From Prevotella sp. UBA2809 (lineage in GTDB: Bacteria; Bacteroidota; Bacteroidia; Bacteroidales; Bacteroidaceae), in NCBI GenBank assembly GCA_002351725.1, contig DEHD01000023.1:71389-117637 (forward strand): a stretch of DNA of 46,249 nucleotides, given 5' to 3'. The notes below the pieces were generated by a model. That model was not told where the DNA came from. It saw only the letters and a program-made list of their open reading frames with translations, and searched no databases. Shown piece after piece: positions 31,615 through 40,183 of this stretch. A program made the position numbers and the translations under genes. Every line of letters starts with the position of its first letter. The stretch's first letter is position 1.

Positions 31615-31668
31615 CATGAAATTACGTTTATCTGGTCATAAAATTACGGTTCGTAGGCCATGAAGCGG
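31615..31668 (+). repeat. 22-bp period repeats upstream of the HU-2 promoter
   Basis: CATGAAATTACG (31615), CATAAAATTACG (31637) and a truncated CATGAAGCGG (31659), spaced exactly 22 bp apart. Confidence 0.7.
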
Positions 31669-31739
31669 TACACCATTTTTATTAACATCATTTAACGAAA
31701 ATAACTCGATATATATTTTTTCATTACTATTTATATTCG

Positions 31740-31747
31740 TACCTTTG
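31740..31747 (+). promoter_or_regulatory. -7 element of the HU-2/smalltalk-2 cassette
   Basis: TACCTTTG, followed by GCATTGTCAA, close to the GCAACGTCAA that follows the HU-1 -7 box. The leader is about 55 nt. The -33 position reads TTTT. Confidence 0.7.
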
Positions 31748-31809
31748 CATTGTCAATCATGAGAGACAACATAACTTAAACATTAACCATTTAAAATTAC
31801 AAAAGCATT

Positions 31810-32346
31810 ATGGCAAAGATTTTTTATTTACTGAAACAAAACAAGGCACAGGGTTCTAAGATTTACGGCAAGTGGTTTGCTCACGGCAAGACCATCGAGA
31901 CCCTAAACACACGAAAGATGGCTACTCACATTGCAGAGCACGGCTCTATCTACACACCTGACGTGGTGTTTGGTGTGCTGGAGAAGTTCCGCAGCTGTCT
32001 GCTGGAGATGCTCCTGAATTCGAAGCGTGTGAAGATTGACGGTCTGGGAATCTTCTACACCACTCTCGAGAATGAGAAAGGTGGAGCAGACCAGAAGGAC
32101 GACTTCAGCCCAACCAAGAACCTGAAGGCATTGCACATCCGATTCTTGCCCGATCAGGAGGCAGAGACCAACATCAGCTCGCGCGAGTTCATCAAGAAGG
32201 CCGAGTTCGTAAATGCAGAGGCATTGGCAGGACAGCTGCTGGAGAGTGGCTCAGGAGACAGCCCAAGCGGCAACGGCGGCGGCAATAGCGGCAATGGTGG
32301 TGGTAACACCCAGCCATCAGGCGACGTCCCAGGCGAAGGCGATTAA
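31810..32346 (+). CDS. HU-like DNA-binding protein with Gly-rich tail (copy 2)
   Basis: 178 residues. The first 120 match the HU-like Bacteroidetes group: MATHIAEHGSIYTPDVVFGV helix pair, then VKIDGLGIFYTTLE, as expected for the beta arm. The tail (about 148-178) is an SGNGGGN repeat ending PSGDVPGEGD. Compared with HU-1 the DNA-binding part is very different, while the last eight residues and the following hairpin are the same. Likely an element-linked nucleoid protein. It is the first gene of a two-gene cassette with its own promoter. Confidence 0.87.
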   Translation: MAKIFYLLKQNKAQGSKIYGKWFAHGKTIETLNTRKMATHIAEHGSIYTPDVVFGVLEKFRSCLLEMLLNSKRVKIDGLGIFYTTLENEKGGADQKDDFSPTKNLKALHIRFLPDQEAETNISSREFIKKAEFVNAEALAGQLLESGSGDSPSGNGGGNSGNGGGNTQPSGDVPGEGD

Positions 32347-32374
32347 GCGATTGGGGCTTCGGCCCCACCCGCTT
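32345..32374 (+). ncRNA. Conserved two-helix hairpin after HU-2
   Basis: AAGCG (32345-32349) / CGCTT (32370-32374) encloses TGGGGC (32352-32357) / GCCCCA (32362-32367) with a TTCG tetraloop closed by C-G, a very stable form. It overlaps the HU-2 stop codon exactly as at HU-1. No T-run. Confidence 0.75.
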
Positions 32375-32416
32375 CTCCATTAAACATGAAACATTAACCA
32401 TTAAACGTCTATTACC

Positions 32417-32518
32417 ATGACAAAGAGAGAAACCATTAAATTCATCGTACAGATGATTGCGTCAATCGCAACGGCGATTGTTACAGCCCTCGGCGCAACG
32501 AGCTGCATGGGAGCGTAG
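32417..32518 (+). CDS. 33-aa 'smalltalk'-like hydrophobic peptide (copy 2)
   Basis: 33 residues starting MTKRETIKFIVQMIASIATA and ending VTALGATSCMGA; differs from copy 1 at about five positions, all conservative. Single hydrophobic segment with a charged head, so probably membrane-inserted. It lies 70 bp after HU-2, past the conserved hairpin, and is closed by a terminator. No amidase or peptidase follows, unlike the arrangement I remember for this family. Confidence 0.85.
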   Translation: MTKRETIKFIVQMIASIATAIVTALGATSCMGA

Positions 32519-32528
32519 AGAAAAGAAA

Positions 32529-32556
32529 ACAGCGAGCTTTATAGCCCGCTGTTTTT
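32529..32556 (+). terminator. Terminator of the HU-2/smalltalk-2 cassette
   Basis: ACAGCGAGC (32529-32537) / GCCCGCTGT (32544-32552), one mismatch, loop 6 nt, then T-run. It separates the cassette from the convergent peptidase gene. Confidence 0.75.
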
Positions 32557-32576
32557 GTTTATATAAGCGTTTATAC

Positions 32577-34235
32577 TTACTTTACTACCTTCTTGCCATC
32601 AATGATGTAAACACCCTTGGGCAGTGCAGAAGCATCGGTGCCGAGGTTGCGGCCACGGAGGTCGTAGATGTATTTTGCAGAGGGACCACTGTTCATCCTT
32701 ACAGGCGAAATACCTGTAGTAGTAGTAGAAGAAATAGCCCACATGTCACTATAGTCCTCAGTCCACGTGATATCATCACCATTCTTCTCTATAATATAAC
32801 TATACACACTTCCCTCATATGGACGTACCAATTGCCATTTATAGTCATCGGCAGCCATTGAGCCTACATACAAATGGAATTTTCCATCTGGAATATTCGA
32901 GAGATTGATACTTGTAAGCGATACCGAAGTATAAAAACCCGTTCCATCAGTTATAGGTTTCAATGTAATGTCATCCTTGCGCTTAAGAACGATCGTTGTG
33001 TCGTTATTCTCTAATATGCAGGCAATAGACCCATTGAACTTTTCTGCTGCTGCATCAATAACAGATGCACTTATGGTTACTCTCTTAGTAGTAGAACCAT
33101 AAAAAGTGAAAGACAATTCACGGGCACCAACCTGAGATTCGTATGGAATATTGATGGTAGAATCGCACATTCCAAGAATCATGTCCTGACTAGCAGAGAA
33201 CTCGTAACCTGTGGGATTAAGTAATGAAATGTCAAACATTCCATTAGATTTTCCACCCCATCCCCAGTTTACATGTACCATTCCGTCCTGATTATATCCG
33301 TCGATAACAAAAGCATGACCACCACTGCTCTCGCTGGATCCTGCATAGTATATTGGGCGATTATTATTCAACTCATTATAAACCAATTGCATCCAAGACT
33401 GGGCTGTGTAATAATTACGAGAATAGAGACGGGCGTTCTTGTTGTATCCAAAGAATTTCTTTATACCAAGACATGCTTCCTGTCCATAAGAGCCACTTCC
33501 TGATGCAGTATAACCCATCTCTACGGCAACACCACAATGCAACATCAATGTAGCCACAGCATCAGCCTGTTCGTCGGTATATCCCTTCGAATAATCGTCG
33601 AGCATATTACCCCAGTCGTAGTAGGTCTCACCAAAGTTGGCAGAAAGTATTCTACCATCGCCATCAGCTGGCTTAAACGAATATTGATGGTCGCCGATTC
33701 CTCTTTTAGGATATTTATGGTAATTCATGATCTGAGCTAAAGCTGTAGCAACACATCCTGTAGGGTATAGTCTAGATGTACTGCCATTTCCTCCAGGGCA
33801 GAATTTATTGTATGGATTTCCTTGATCCCAAGTCGTAGTTACAAGAGAATTAACCGAACTTGGAAAATCTCCTGATGGTGGAATAAGGTCATAGTAAGCT
33901 CCACTATTAATACTAGCCTGTATTGATTTATTGGCAGCATCAATATACCATTCCAATGCAGGGGGCATTGTATCAAAGGCAGACTGTGAATATCCTATCA
34001 CAGCTGGAAACTGGTCATCGTTATTAATAATAACGAATCCGTATTGCTCATTTCCCAGTATGCTCAATGACTCTTTTTCTACAAGCACTCGCAAATCACC
34101 TCTGTCTGCTCTGGTATTGCCTGCAAAGAGATAACTCTCCGCAATCTTTTTCTTCTCGTTTAAAGATCGCGTAGAAGCCGAGCCACAAACTGCAATCATC
34201 AAAAATACGAGAATAATGGTTGTCTTTTTTCTCAT
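32577..34235 (-). CDS. C10-family cysteine peptidase (streptopain-like) with C-terminal sorting tail
   Basis: 552 residues from ATG 34235 (MRKKTTIILVFLMIAVCGSA leader); the longer frame to 34301 lacks leader character. Residues 25-125 form the inhibitory prodomain. The catalytic Cys161 is in YPTGCVATALAQIMNYHKYP and the catalytic His307 in SSGGHAFVIDGYN, with NWGWGG after it. The C-terminal 60 residues (YIYDLRGRNL ... LPKGVYIIDGKKVVK) look like a type IX secretion sorting domain, so it is probably exported to the surface. It is the last gene behind a SusC-SusD-SusE-like set, so that system may take up peptides or glycopeptides. Confidence 0.93.
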   Translation of the reverse strand: MRKKTTIILVFLMIAVCGSASTRSLNEKKKIAESYLFAGNTRADRGDLRVLVEKESLSILGNEQYGFVIINNDDQFPAVIGYSQSAFDTMPPALEWYIDAANKSIQASINSGAYYDLIPPSGDFPSSVNSLVTTTWDQGNPYNKFCPGGNGSTSRLYPTGCVATALAQIMNYHKYPKRGIGDHQYSFKPADGDGRILSANFGETYYDWGNMLDDYSKGYTDEQADAVATLMLHCGVAVEMGYTASGSGSYGQEACLGIKKFFGYNKNARLYSRNYYTAQSWMQLVYNELNNNRPIYYAGSSESSGGHAFVIDGYNQDGMVHVNWGWGGKSNGMFDISLLNPTGYEFSASQDMILGMCDSTINIPYESQVGARELSFTFYGSTTKRVTISASVIDAAAEKFNGSIACILENNDTTIVLKRKDDITLKPITDGTGFYTSVSLTSINLSNIPDGKFHLYVGSMAADDYKWQLVRPYEGSVYSYIIEKNGDDITWTEDYSDMWAISSTTTTGISPVRMNSGPSAKYIYDLRGRNLGTDASALPKGVYIIDGKKVVK

Positions 34236-34263
34236 ATAAACAATTGTTTCTTTAAGTAATAAA

Positions 34264-34294
34264 GGCCGTGCCGAAGTAAAACGCCGGCACGGCC
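34264..34294 (-). terminator. GC-rich hairpin between lipoprotein and peptidase genes
   Basis: A perfect 10-bp stem, GGCCGTGCCG (34264-34273) / CGGCACGGCC (34285-34294), with an 11-nt loop and only a short T-rich tail on the - strand. It may act as an attenuator or an RNA-processing and stability barrier that separates peptidase expression from the uptake genes. Confidence 0.6.
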
Positions 34295-34316
34295 CTATCA
34301 TGAAATAGAGTGTAAA

Positions 34317-35093
34317 TTACTCAGGAAGCTCTATTGAATCATAATTTGCTCCAAATGACCCAGCTGAAACTGTGTAAGAAACAGGCAGATAGATAATATT
34401 ATCCTCACGCTGGATATCAAGTACATTACCACCTTCATCAACAGCACTTGAAATAGAAACCATGCCGTAACTTGAGTGATTATAACCAGTCTCCTGCTTT
34501 GCAATAGCCTTAGCCAGATGCTGTCCATCCTCAGTGAGTTCGAACTCAATGTCGTAACCCTCCGTAATGCAGCCAGGAAGCTTGTAGAGCTGAGTGCCCT
34601 CACCACGATATACAGGCTGAGGCCAGCTTTGGCCGAAGAGCCAGCTTGTGTAAACACCCTCACCAAGATACTCCCACACGAAGTCTCTGGTAATAGTAAA
34701 CTTAAGCTCGCTTACACCATAAACGGTTGCGCTCTCTGCAGCAACTGAAATTGTTACCTCTTCAGTTGTACCACCAAGGATGCTAAATGGAACGCTAACA
34801 GTCTTCTTGCTCTCGCCAGCAGCGAAACTAACTGATGCAGGAACCTGGAATTTGCTGTTGTCGCAAATCAGGCTAATATTCTCTGAAGCCTCGCTATTTG
34901 TGCGCTGAAGGTTGAAGGTAAGAATCTGTTCGTCCTCAGCTGCATATTTAATCTCAGTTGCATCAGCAGAGATGAAAGCACCTGGATCCTGCTCTCCTAC
35001 ACCATCGTATTCATATTTGTCAACACATGATGTAATGGTCATGGCCAGCAGTCCTGCCAAGGCAACGTATGCATATTTGAATGTCTTCTTCAT
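34317..35093 (-). CDS. SusE-like outer-membrane lipoprotein
   Basis: 258 residues, lipobox Cys23 (MTITSCVDKYEYDG). An Ig/CalX-like beta domain at about 45-135 (ILTFNLQRTNSEASENISL ... VPFSILGGTTEEVTISV) is followed by a C-terminal beta-rich region that starts with the FVWEYLGEGVYTSWLFGQ segment. It stands in the third position of a SusC-SusD operon, as SusE/F-type surface ligand-binding proteins do. The ligand is unknown. It lies 31 bp after the susD-type gene. Confidence 0.8.
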   Translation of the reverse strand: MKKTFKYAYVALAGLLAMTITSCVDKYEYDGVGEQDPGAFISADATEIKYAAEDEQILTFNLQRTNSEASENISLICDNSKFQVPASVSFAAGESKKTVSVPFSILGGTTEEVTISVAAESATVYGVSELKFTITRDFVWEYLGEGVYTSWLFGQSWPQPVYRGEGTQLYKLPGCITEGYDIEFELTEDGQHLAKAIAKQETGYNHSSYGMVSISSAVDEGGNVLDIQREDNIIYLPVSYTVSAGSFGANYDSIELPE

Positions 35094-35124
35094 AATTGCT
35101 TATCTTTATAAGATGAATGATTAC

Positions 35125-36735
35125 TTATTTACCTGTCCAAACAGGATATACATCTGATGGGTCTGGATTATTCCAACCATCAACTGCAGGGTTGTTATTC
35201 TTCTCAGTACGTACCATTACCAGGTTCATCCATGCAGGACGGCCCTTAGTGTTGAAACGAGCTGTAGCAATAAAGTTTGTTCCCTCATAACCACGAGTAA
35301 CAGGGAGATTCAGGCGCTTGATATCAAAGAATGTCTGACCCTCACCAACCAACTCTACACGCTTCTGGAATACGATTTCCTCAATCAGCTCATCACCAGT
35401 CTTAGTGGTGTTGTACTGAGGATCGCGATAGGTCTTCATGAACTCGTTAATCAAATTCTGACCCTGGGCAGCATTCTGATGAGCAGCAGCCTCAGCCTCG
35501 ATGAAGTACATCTCCTCAACACGCATAATAGGATAAGCAGTAGCTCCACCTGTCATGTAGTCGTCGGCATTACCATTACCTGGACGGAACTTAACCATTG
35601 TATAGTCAGCGAAATCAGCAGCATAAGCCTTGTTCACATACGATACCTTATCAGCCAATGGAGAACCCTCTGGAGCCTTGAATTCCAACTTACGGAAGTC
35701 GGTATTGCTGATACGCTCATAGAAATTCTTGTCAGCAACATTGTAAAGACCTGTAGCAGCACCGCAATAACCAAATGTGCTCTCATCACTTACGTGCGAA
35801 GTCCAGTTGATAATACCAGTCTGAACTACATCGTCCTCAGTAGTCATCTGTGCACCCCACATCCATGGATCTGTTACGTTGAATCCAGTAGTGGTGTTAA
35901 GGCACTGCTCCTGACTCATTGGGCCAACAGTCGAAGTAGAGATTGCTTTGCGAGCATACTCCTGAGCCTTAGCATAATCCTCAAGCCACATATAGAGGCG
36001 AGCCTTCAGACCGTATACACATGCGAGGTCGGGCAGAGTCTTACCGTTAGTATTTGTAAGGTTAACGATATACTCCTCAGCCTTATTCAGGTCTTCCTCA
36101 ATGAAAGTCTTCATCTCATCACGTGTAGCACGTGGATTGTTACGAGCCTCATCCTGTGTCATCTCAGCCTTTACGATGGGCACTGTAAGACCTGTTACAT
36201 CATTTCCGTTAGCGTTGATGTTTGATGTACCATCGTTGGGCAGGAACTCATACATACGAGCCATATCAAGATACAGCATAGCGCGGAATGCATAACCGGT
36301 TCCCAGGTAACCCAGCTGTTCGGTTGTTGCAGTTTCTGGATTGACATTACCAATCACGTTGTTTGCAGCAAGTACAAATCCGTAGTAATAGTTCCAGATA
36401 AACTGTCCGAAGATATAGGCATCACCCTGATACTGGTTGTTAAGCCAATAACGCCACTGGTTATAGCTTGCAGAGCTCTTGGTGATATCACTTGCCATGA
36501 GGTCACGAATGTGCATCATTGCACCATAGCCGAATGAATAATGTCTGTCATTATCCCACAGATGGTTGAAGTAGGCTGGCTGAGCCATCAGCAGAGCCTG
36601 TGTTGCCGATGAAGACTGGGCAATCTGATTGGTCGTAGCGACCGATGTTGGCTCTGTCTCCTTAATACAGCTGTTCAGCGTAGTAAGGCCGGCAACTGCT
36701 ACAAGGGCAAATATAGTTTTATTAAATCTTTTCAT
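35125..36735 (-). CDS. SusD/RagB-type lipoprotein (left system)
   Basis: 536 residues, lipobox Cys23 (TTLNSCIKETEP). The family's TPR-rich helical fold shows at YLGTGYAFRAMLYLDMARMY and LACVYGLKARLYMWLEDYAK. The C-terminal RagB part is EMYFIEAEAAAHQNAAQGQN and VEL..EGQTFFDIKRLNLPVTRG. It closes the SusC barrel from outside and binds ligand. It lies 35 bp after susC-left. Expression depends on the promoter upstream of susC-left, which appears to be absent in the present orientation of the switch. Confidence 0.95.
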   Translation of the reverse strand: MKRFNKTIFALVAVAGLTTLNSCIKETEPTSVATTNQIAQSSSATQALLMAQPAYFNHLWDNDRHYSFGYGAMMHIRDLMASDITKSSASYNQWRYWLNNQYQGDAYIFGQFIWNYYYGFVLAANNVIGNVNPETATTEQLGYLGTGYAFRAMLYLDMARMYEFLPNDGTSNINANGNDVTGLTVPIVKAEMTQDEARNNPRATRDEMKTFIEEDLNKAEEYIVNLTNTNGKTLPDLACVYGLKARLYMWLEDYAKAQEYARKAISTSTVGPMSQEQCLNTTTGFNVTDPWMWGAQMTTEDDVVQTGIINWTSHVSDESTFGYCGAATGLYNVADKNFYERISNTDFRKLEFKAPEGSPLADKVSYVNKAYAADFADYTMVKFRPGNGNADDYMTGGATAYPIMRVEEMYFIEAEAAAHQNAAQGQNLINEFMKTYRDPQYNTTKTGDELIEEIVFQKRVELVGEGQTFFDIKRLNLPVTRGYEGTNFIATARFNTKGRPAWMNLVMVRTEKNNNPAVDGWNNPDPSDVYPVWTGK

Positions 36736-36770
36736 ATTCTTATTGTCTTTACATTAACGATTGTAATATC

Positions 36771-39700
36771 TTAGAATGTTACAGAAATACCACCTGAAAT
36801 AGTGCGGATAGAACTGTAGTACTGAGCACCAGATGCACCAGTGATGCTGCGACGTGGGTCAAGACCCTGACGCTTAGACCAAAGCCATACATTATCAGCT
36901 ACACCGTAAAGACGAATCTTCTGTACACCAATCTTTGATGTCCAAGCCTTTGGTAGGGTGTAACCCAATGTGATGTTCTGCAATGACAGGTATGAAGCAC
37001 TAGTGATGAAGCGGTCAGAGCCACCATTTGAATATGTATCCTGTGACTGATAACGTGGAACATTTGTATTAGTGTTCTCGGGTGTCCAAGAATTAAGCAT
37101 ATCAACATGTATACCAAAACCACGTGTATTACCCATCAGGCTTGCATACTCACTGTCGTATACATTACCACCCAGCTGATACTGGAAGTCAACAGAGAAG
37201 TCAAATCCCATCCAAGAAAGACTTGTACCGAAACCACCATATACATCAGGCATCATGTCGCCGATAATATAGTCGTCAGACTCACTATATGTAGTAGTCT
37301 TCTCCTCGCCTACCTTCTTACGACGCTTTTCACCTACGTAGCTATCAGGATCGCTAATTACATTCCAGTTAGTATCGTAATAAATTTCCTTACCAGCTGC
37401 ATCCTTCTCGTATACATTCTTCCACCACTGTGACAGACCTGTCTCAGCATCTACACCAGCGTAGCGACGTGTGTAGTAAGCATAGCGAGACTCGCCCTCC
37501 ATGTAGAAGTATGAACCAGAAGAGTAACCCTTGCCCTGCAGGTTGTCCTGCCAGGTCTTGCGAGCCTCAGCCAGCTCTGTAATCTCATTGTGGTTGGTTG
37601 TTAAGTTTGCATAAACATTCCAGTCGAGGTTCTTAGTGCTGATAACATTAGCGTGGATATCAACTTCAATACCCTTATTCACCATGTTACCTACGTTAGC
37701 ATAGTAACCTGTGTAACCGAACGAAGCTGGAAGAGGATACCATGAAAGCATGTTGTTAGTCTTGTTTGAGTAGTACTCAATGCTACCAGTGATACGGTTC
37801 TTCAGCAGAGCGAAGTCGAGACCAATATTGAACTTACCAGCCTTCTCCCATGAAATATCAACATTACCCAGTGAGTTAGGAACAAGTGATACCTGGTTGT
37901 TTGAGTTGTTGATATCATAGTAGTTGATGTAACGATATGAACCAATCTGGTCGTTACCGTTCTCACCATAAGATGCCTTCAACTTCAGTTCGTCAATAAA
38001 ACTAACCTTGAAGAACTTCTCCTTTGAAATCAACCAAGCAGCTCCCAGCGACCAGAAGTTACCCCAACGGTTCTCAGGTGCAAAGTGTGAAGAAGCCTCG
38101 CGAGTGAACGAAGTATGAACATAATACTTGTCATCGTAGCTGTACTGAGCACGACCTACCCAACGCTCGTCGTTATATTCACCCTGTGTAGAGTTTGCAC
38201 TACCCAGAATTACTGCGCCAGCGAGCTCCTTGTTGAATACAGAGAACATGTTCTGCTTAGAAGCCCACAGATCATAGTCATAGTTGTGAGTGTACTCGTG
38301 AGCTACCATAGCATCGATACCATGCTTGCCGAAATCACCACGCCAGTTCAAACGCTGCTGGAAGTTGTAGTTCCACCAACGAAGGTGCTCCTTTGAAACG
38401 ATACCGTTTGAAGACTTATACTGACCAAAGAATGGGTTGGTAGTATTAGTGTAACGATACTCACGCAGATAAGCACTGTTGATAGAGGTAAATGTGAATC
38501 CGTAAGGCAAACGGAGTTCGAGAGTACCTGTAGCATTGAAGGTATTACCCTCACGCTGACGTGTATCAAGTGAATTAGCCGAAATTGGGTTCGACTGGCT
38601 CAGGTATGGACGATACTGTCCGTTGATAGTACGATCTCCATAATCGTAGAAGATCATACGTGAATTTTCATCATAAATAAAGTTACCGTTAGCATCGCGG
38701 ATGTATACGGGATAGATTGGAGCCAGGTTAATCAGCGAGAATGCGTTACCTGAACTACCGCTTGTACCATCATCACCCAGATAGTCCTGAACGAAGTGAG
38801 AGTAGCTGGCGTTAGCACCAACCTTCAACCATGACTTCAGCTGATAGTCAGCTTTCAAACGGCCAGTAAAACGCTTATAATCAGAACCAGTTGTGATACC
38901 CTCATTGTTCAGATAGTTTGCAGACAGATAGAAGGTAGAACGCTCTGTAGCGCCATTTGCGCTTACAGTGTACTCCTGACGGAGACCATTGCTATATACC
39001 TCTTTCTCCCAATCGTCTGGAGTAAGCAGATACTGCTCACCTGCATAAGTAACGACACGACCCAAAGTTGCATTTGGATTGAGCTTACCGTTCTGACCAA
39101 TCAGGAGCTGTCCCTCAGGTACATTGTAAACATTGTAACCCAGAGTGAAGTCACCACTATTGGCAATCATAGCCTGGTTAGCCCACTGCCATGCATCATT
39201 AGCATTGTATCCCAACTTGTCCTGAGCGTAGAGGTTCAGGCTGCTGTAGTACTTCTCATAATACTTAGCAGGGTTGTTAACAACCTTATAGTTAGGAGTT
39301 GCCTGCTGGTTGCTACCCCACTTTGCATCGAATGTGATAGTAGCATCCTTACCACGCTTACCGCTCTTGGTTGTAATCAGAATTACACCGTTACCACCAC
39401 GAGCACCATAAAGTGATGTAGAAGCAGCATCCTTCAGTACAGTCATTGACTCTACGTCGGCAGGGTTGATGTCGTTAAGCGAACCATCGTATGGAGCACC
39501 ATCCAATACAAGCAGAGGGTCACTATCAGCATTGATAGAGTTCACACCACGAATACGGATAGTTGGTGTAGTACCAGGCTGACCAGAAGTGCTAAAGATC
39601 TGCACACCGGCAGCCTTACCCTTAAGAGCATCAACTGCATTGGTTACCTGAACCTTACCAATTTCCTCTGATCCTACAACTGCTGCAGAACCTGTGAATG

Positions 39701-40043
39701 AAGACTTCTTCTGTGTACCATAAGCTACAACGATTACCTCATCCACCATCTTGGCATCTGTCTTCAAGAAGACACGCATACCAGCCTTTGCTGTAACTAC
39801 TTTGCTCTCAAAGCCAAGATAAGAGATTTCCAGCTGCTTCTTTCCATTAGGAAGTGAAACTGAGAAAACTCCATTTACATCAGTTAACGCACCAGTCTGA
39901 GTGCCTACCACCTTAACGGCTGCACCAATGATGGGCTGACCGTCTTCCTGTGAGAGGACTGTACCAGTAACTTTCGTCTGAGCCAGCGCTGCTCCTACAC
40001 ACAGGAAGAGGCTGACAAAAAACAACGTTAGTCTTTTTTTCAT
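36771..40043 (-). CDS. SusC/RagA-type TonB-dependent transporter (left system)
   Basis: 1090 residues. Signal peptide MKKRLTLFFVSLFLCVGAALA; carboxypeptidase-regulatory-like domain about 23-108; TonB-box-like region MVDEVIVVAYGTQKKSSFTG; plug about 115-230 with the usual RIRGVNSINADSDPLLVLDG and SLYGARGGNGVILITTKSG; then a 22-strand barrel ending ISGGISVTF. The first 71 coding bases are identical to those of susC-right. I see no promoter directly upstream on the - strand in this orientation, so this system is probably silent here. The downstream set (SusD, SusE-like, C10 peptidase) suggests a peptide-derived ligand. Confidence 0.96.
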   Translation of the reverse strand: MKKRLTLFFVSLFLCVGAALAQTKVTGTVLSQEDGQPIIGAAVKVVGTQTGALTDVNGVFSVSLPNGKKQLEISYLGFESKVVTAKAGMRVFLKTDAKMVDEVIVVAYGTQKKSSFTGSAAVVGSEEIGKVQVTNAVDALKGKAAGVQIFSTSGQPGTTPTIRIRGVNSINADSDPLLVLDGAPYDGSLNDINPADVESMTVLKDAASTSLYGARGGNGVILITTKSGKRGKDATITFDAKWGSNQQATPNYKVVNNPAKYYEKYYSSLNLYAQDKLGYNANDAWQWANQAMIANSGDFTLGYNVYNVPEGQLLIGQNGKLNPNATLGRVVTYAGEQYLLTPDDWEKEVYSNGLRQEYTVSANGATERSTFYLSANYLNNEGITTGSDYKRFTGRLKADYQLKSWLKVGANASYSHFVQDYLGDDGTSGSSGNAFSLINLAPIYPVYIRDANGNFIYDENSRMIFYDYGDRTINGQYRPYLSQSNPISANSLDTRQREGNTFNATGTLELRLPYGFTFTSINSAYLREYRYTNTTNPFFGQYKSSNGIVSKEHLRWWNYNFQQRLNWRGDFGKHGIDAMVAHEYTHNYDYDLWASKQNMFSVFNKELAGAVILGSANSTQGEYNDERWVGRAQYSYDDKYYVHTSFTREASSHFAPENRWGNFWSLGAAWLISKEKFFKVSFIDELKLKASYGENGNDQIGSYRYINYYDINNSNNQVSLVPNSLGNVDISWEKAGKFNIGLDFALLKNRITGSIEYYSNKTNNMLSWYPLPASFGYTGYYANVGNMVNKGIEVDIHANVISTKNLDWNVYANLTTNHNEITELAEARKTWQDNLQGKGYSSGSYFYMEGESRYAYYTRRYAGVDAETGLSQWWKNVYEKDAAGKEIYYDTNWNVISDPDSYVGEKRRKKVGEEKTTTYSESDDYIIGDMMPDVYGGFGTSLSWMGFDFSVDFQYQLGGNVYDSEYASLMGNTRGFGIHVDMLNSWTPENTNTNVPRYQSQDTYSNGGSDRFITSASYLSLQNITLGYTLPKAWTSKIGVQKIRLYGVADNVWLWSKRQGLDPRRSITGASGAQYYSSIRTISGGISVTF

Positions 40044-40140
40044 AAAATTCTCTCTCTTTTTGTTAATTATAAATGTTAAAACTAAATATTTCTCGCGTGT
40101 ACATTATATATATATGCACTATTAGGTGGCGGAGTTGTGA
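39973..40140 (-). repeat. Left inverted repeat of the invertible segment
   Basis: From 40140 down to 40044 the - strand sequence matches 41532-41628 with only a few substitutions and one-base indels. It then continues with 71 identical coding bases (40043-39973). The innermost 25 bp (40116-40140 versus 41532-41556) are perfect and contain GGTGGCGGAGTTGTGA. The crossover site probably lies in this core. Confidence 0.92.
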
Positions 40141-40183
40141 TTTTTTTACTATATTCGTAGCCGTAATTTTAAATGAAGGTATT

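Larger units (their letters stand above)
31267..31809. other. Long intergenic region with repeat arrays (HU-2 upstream)
   Basis: 543 bp between glutaminase and HU-2. It holds the glutaminase promoter, array D-left, the AT-rich palindrome, array D-right, the 22-bp repeats and the HU-2 promoter, in the same order as the HU-1 region. No protein gene seen. Confidence 0.7.

Noticed and set aside
40073..40183. Longer start of the recombinase at 40073
   Set aside because: The extra 37 codons lie in the inverted repeat and leader, and would be changed by inversion; the ATG at 40184 gives normal family length.
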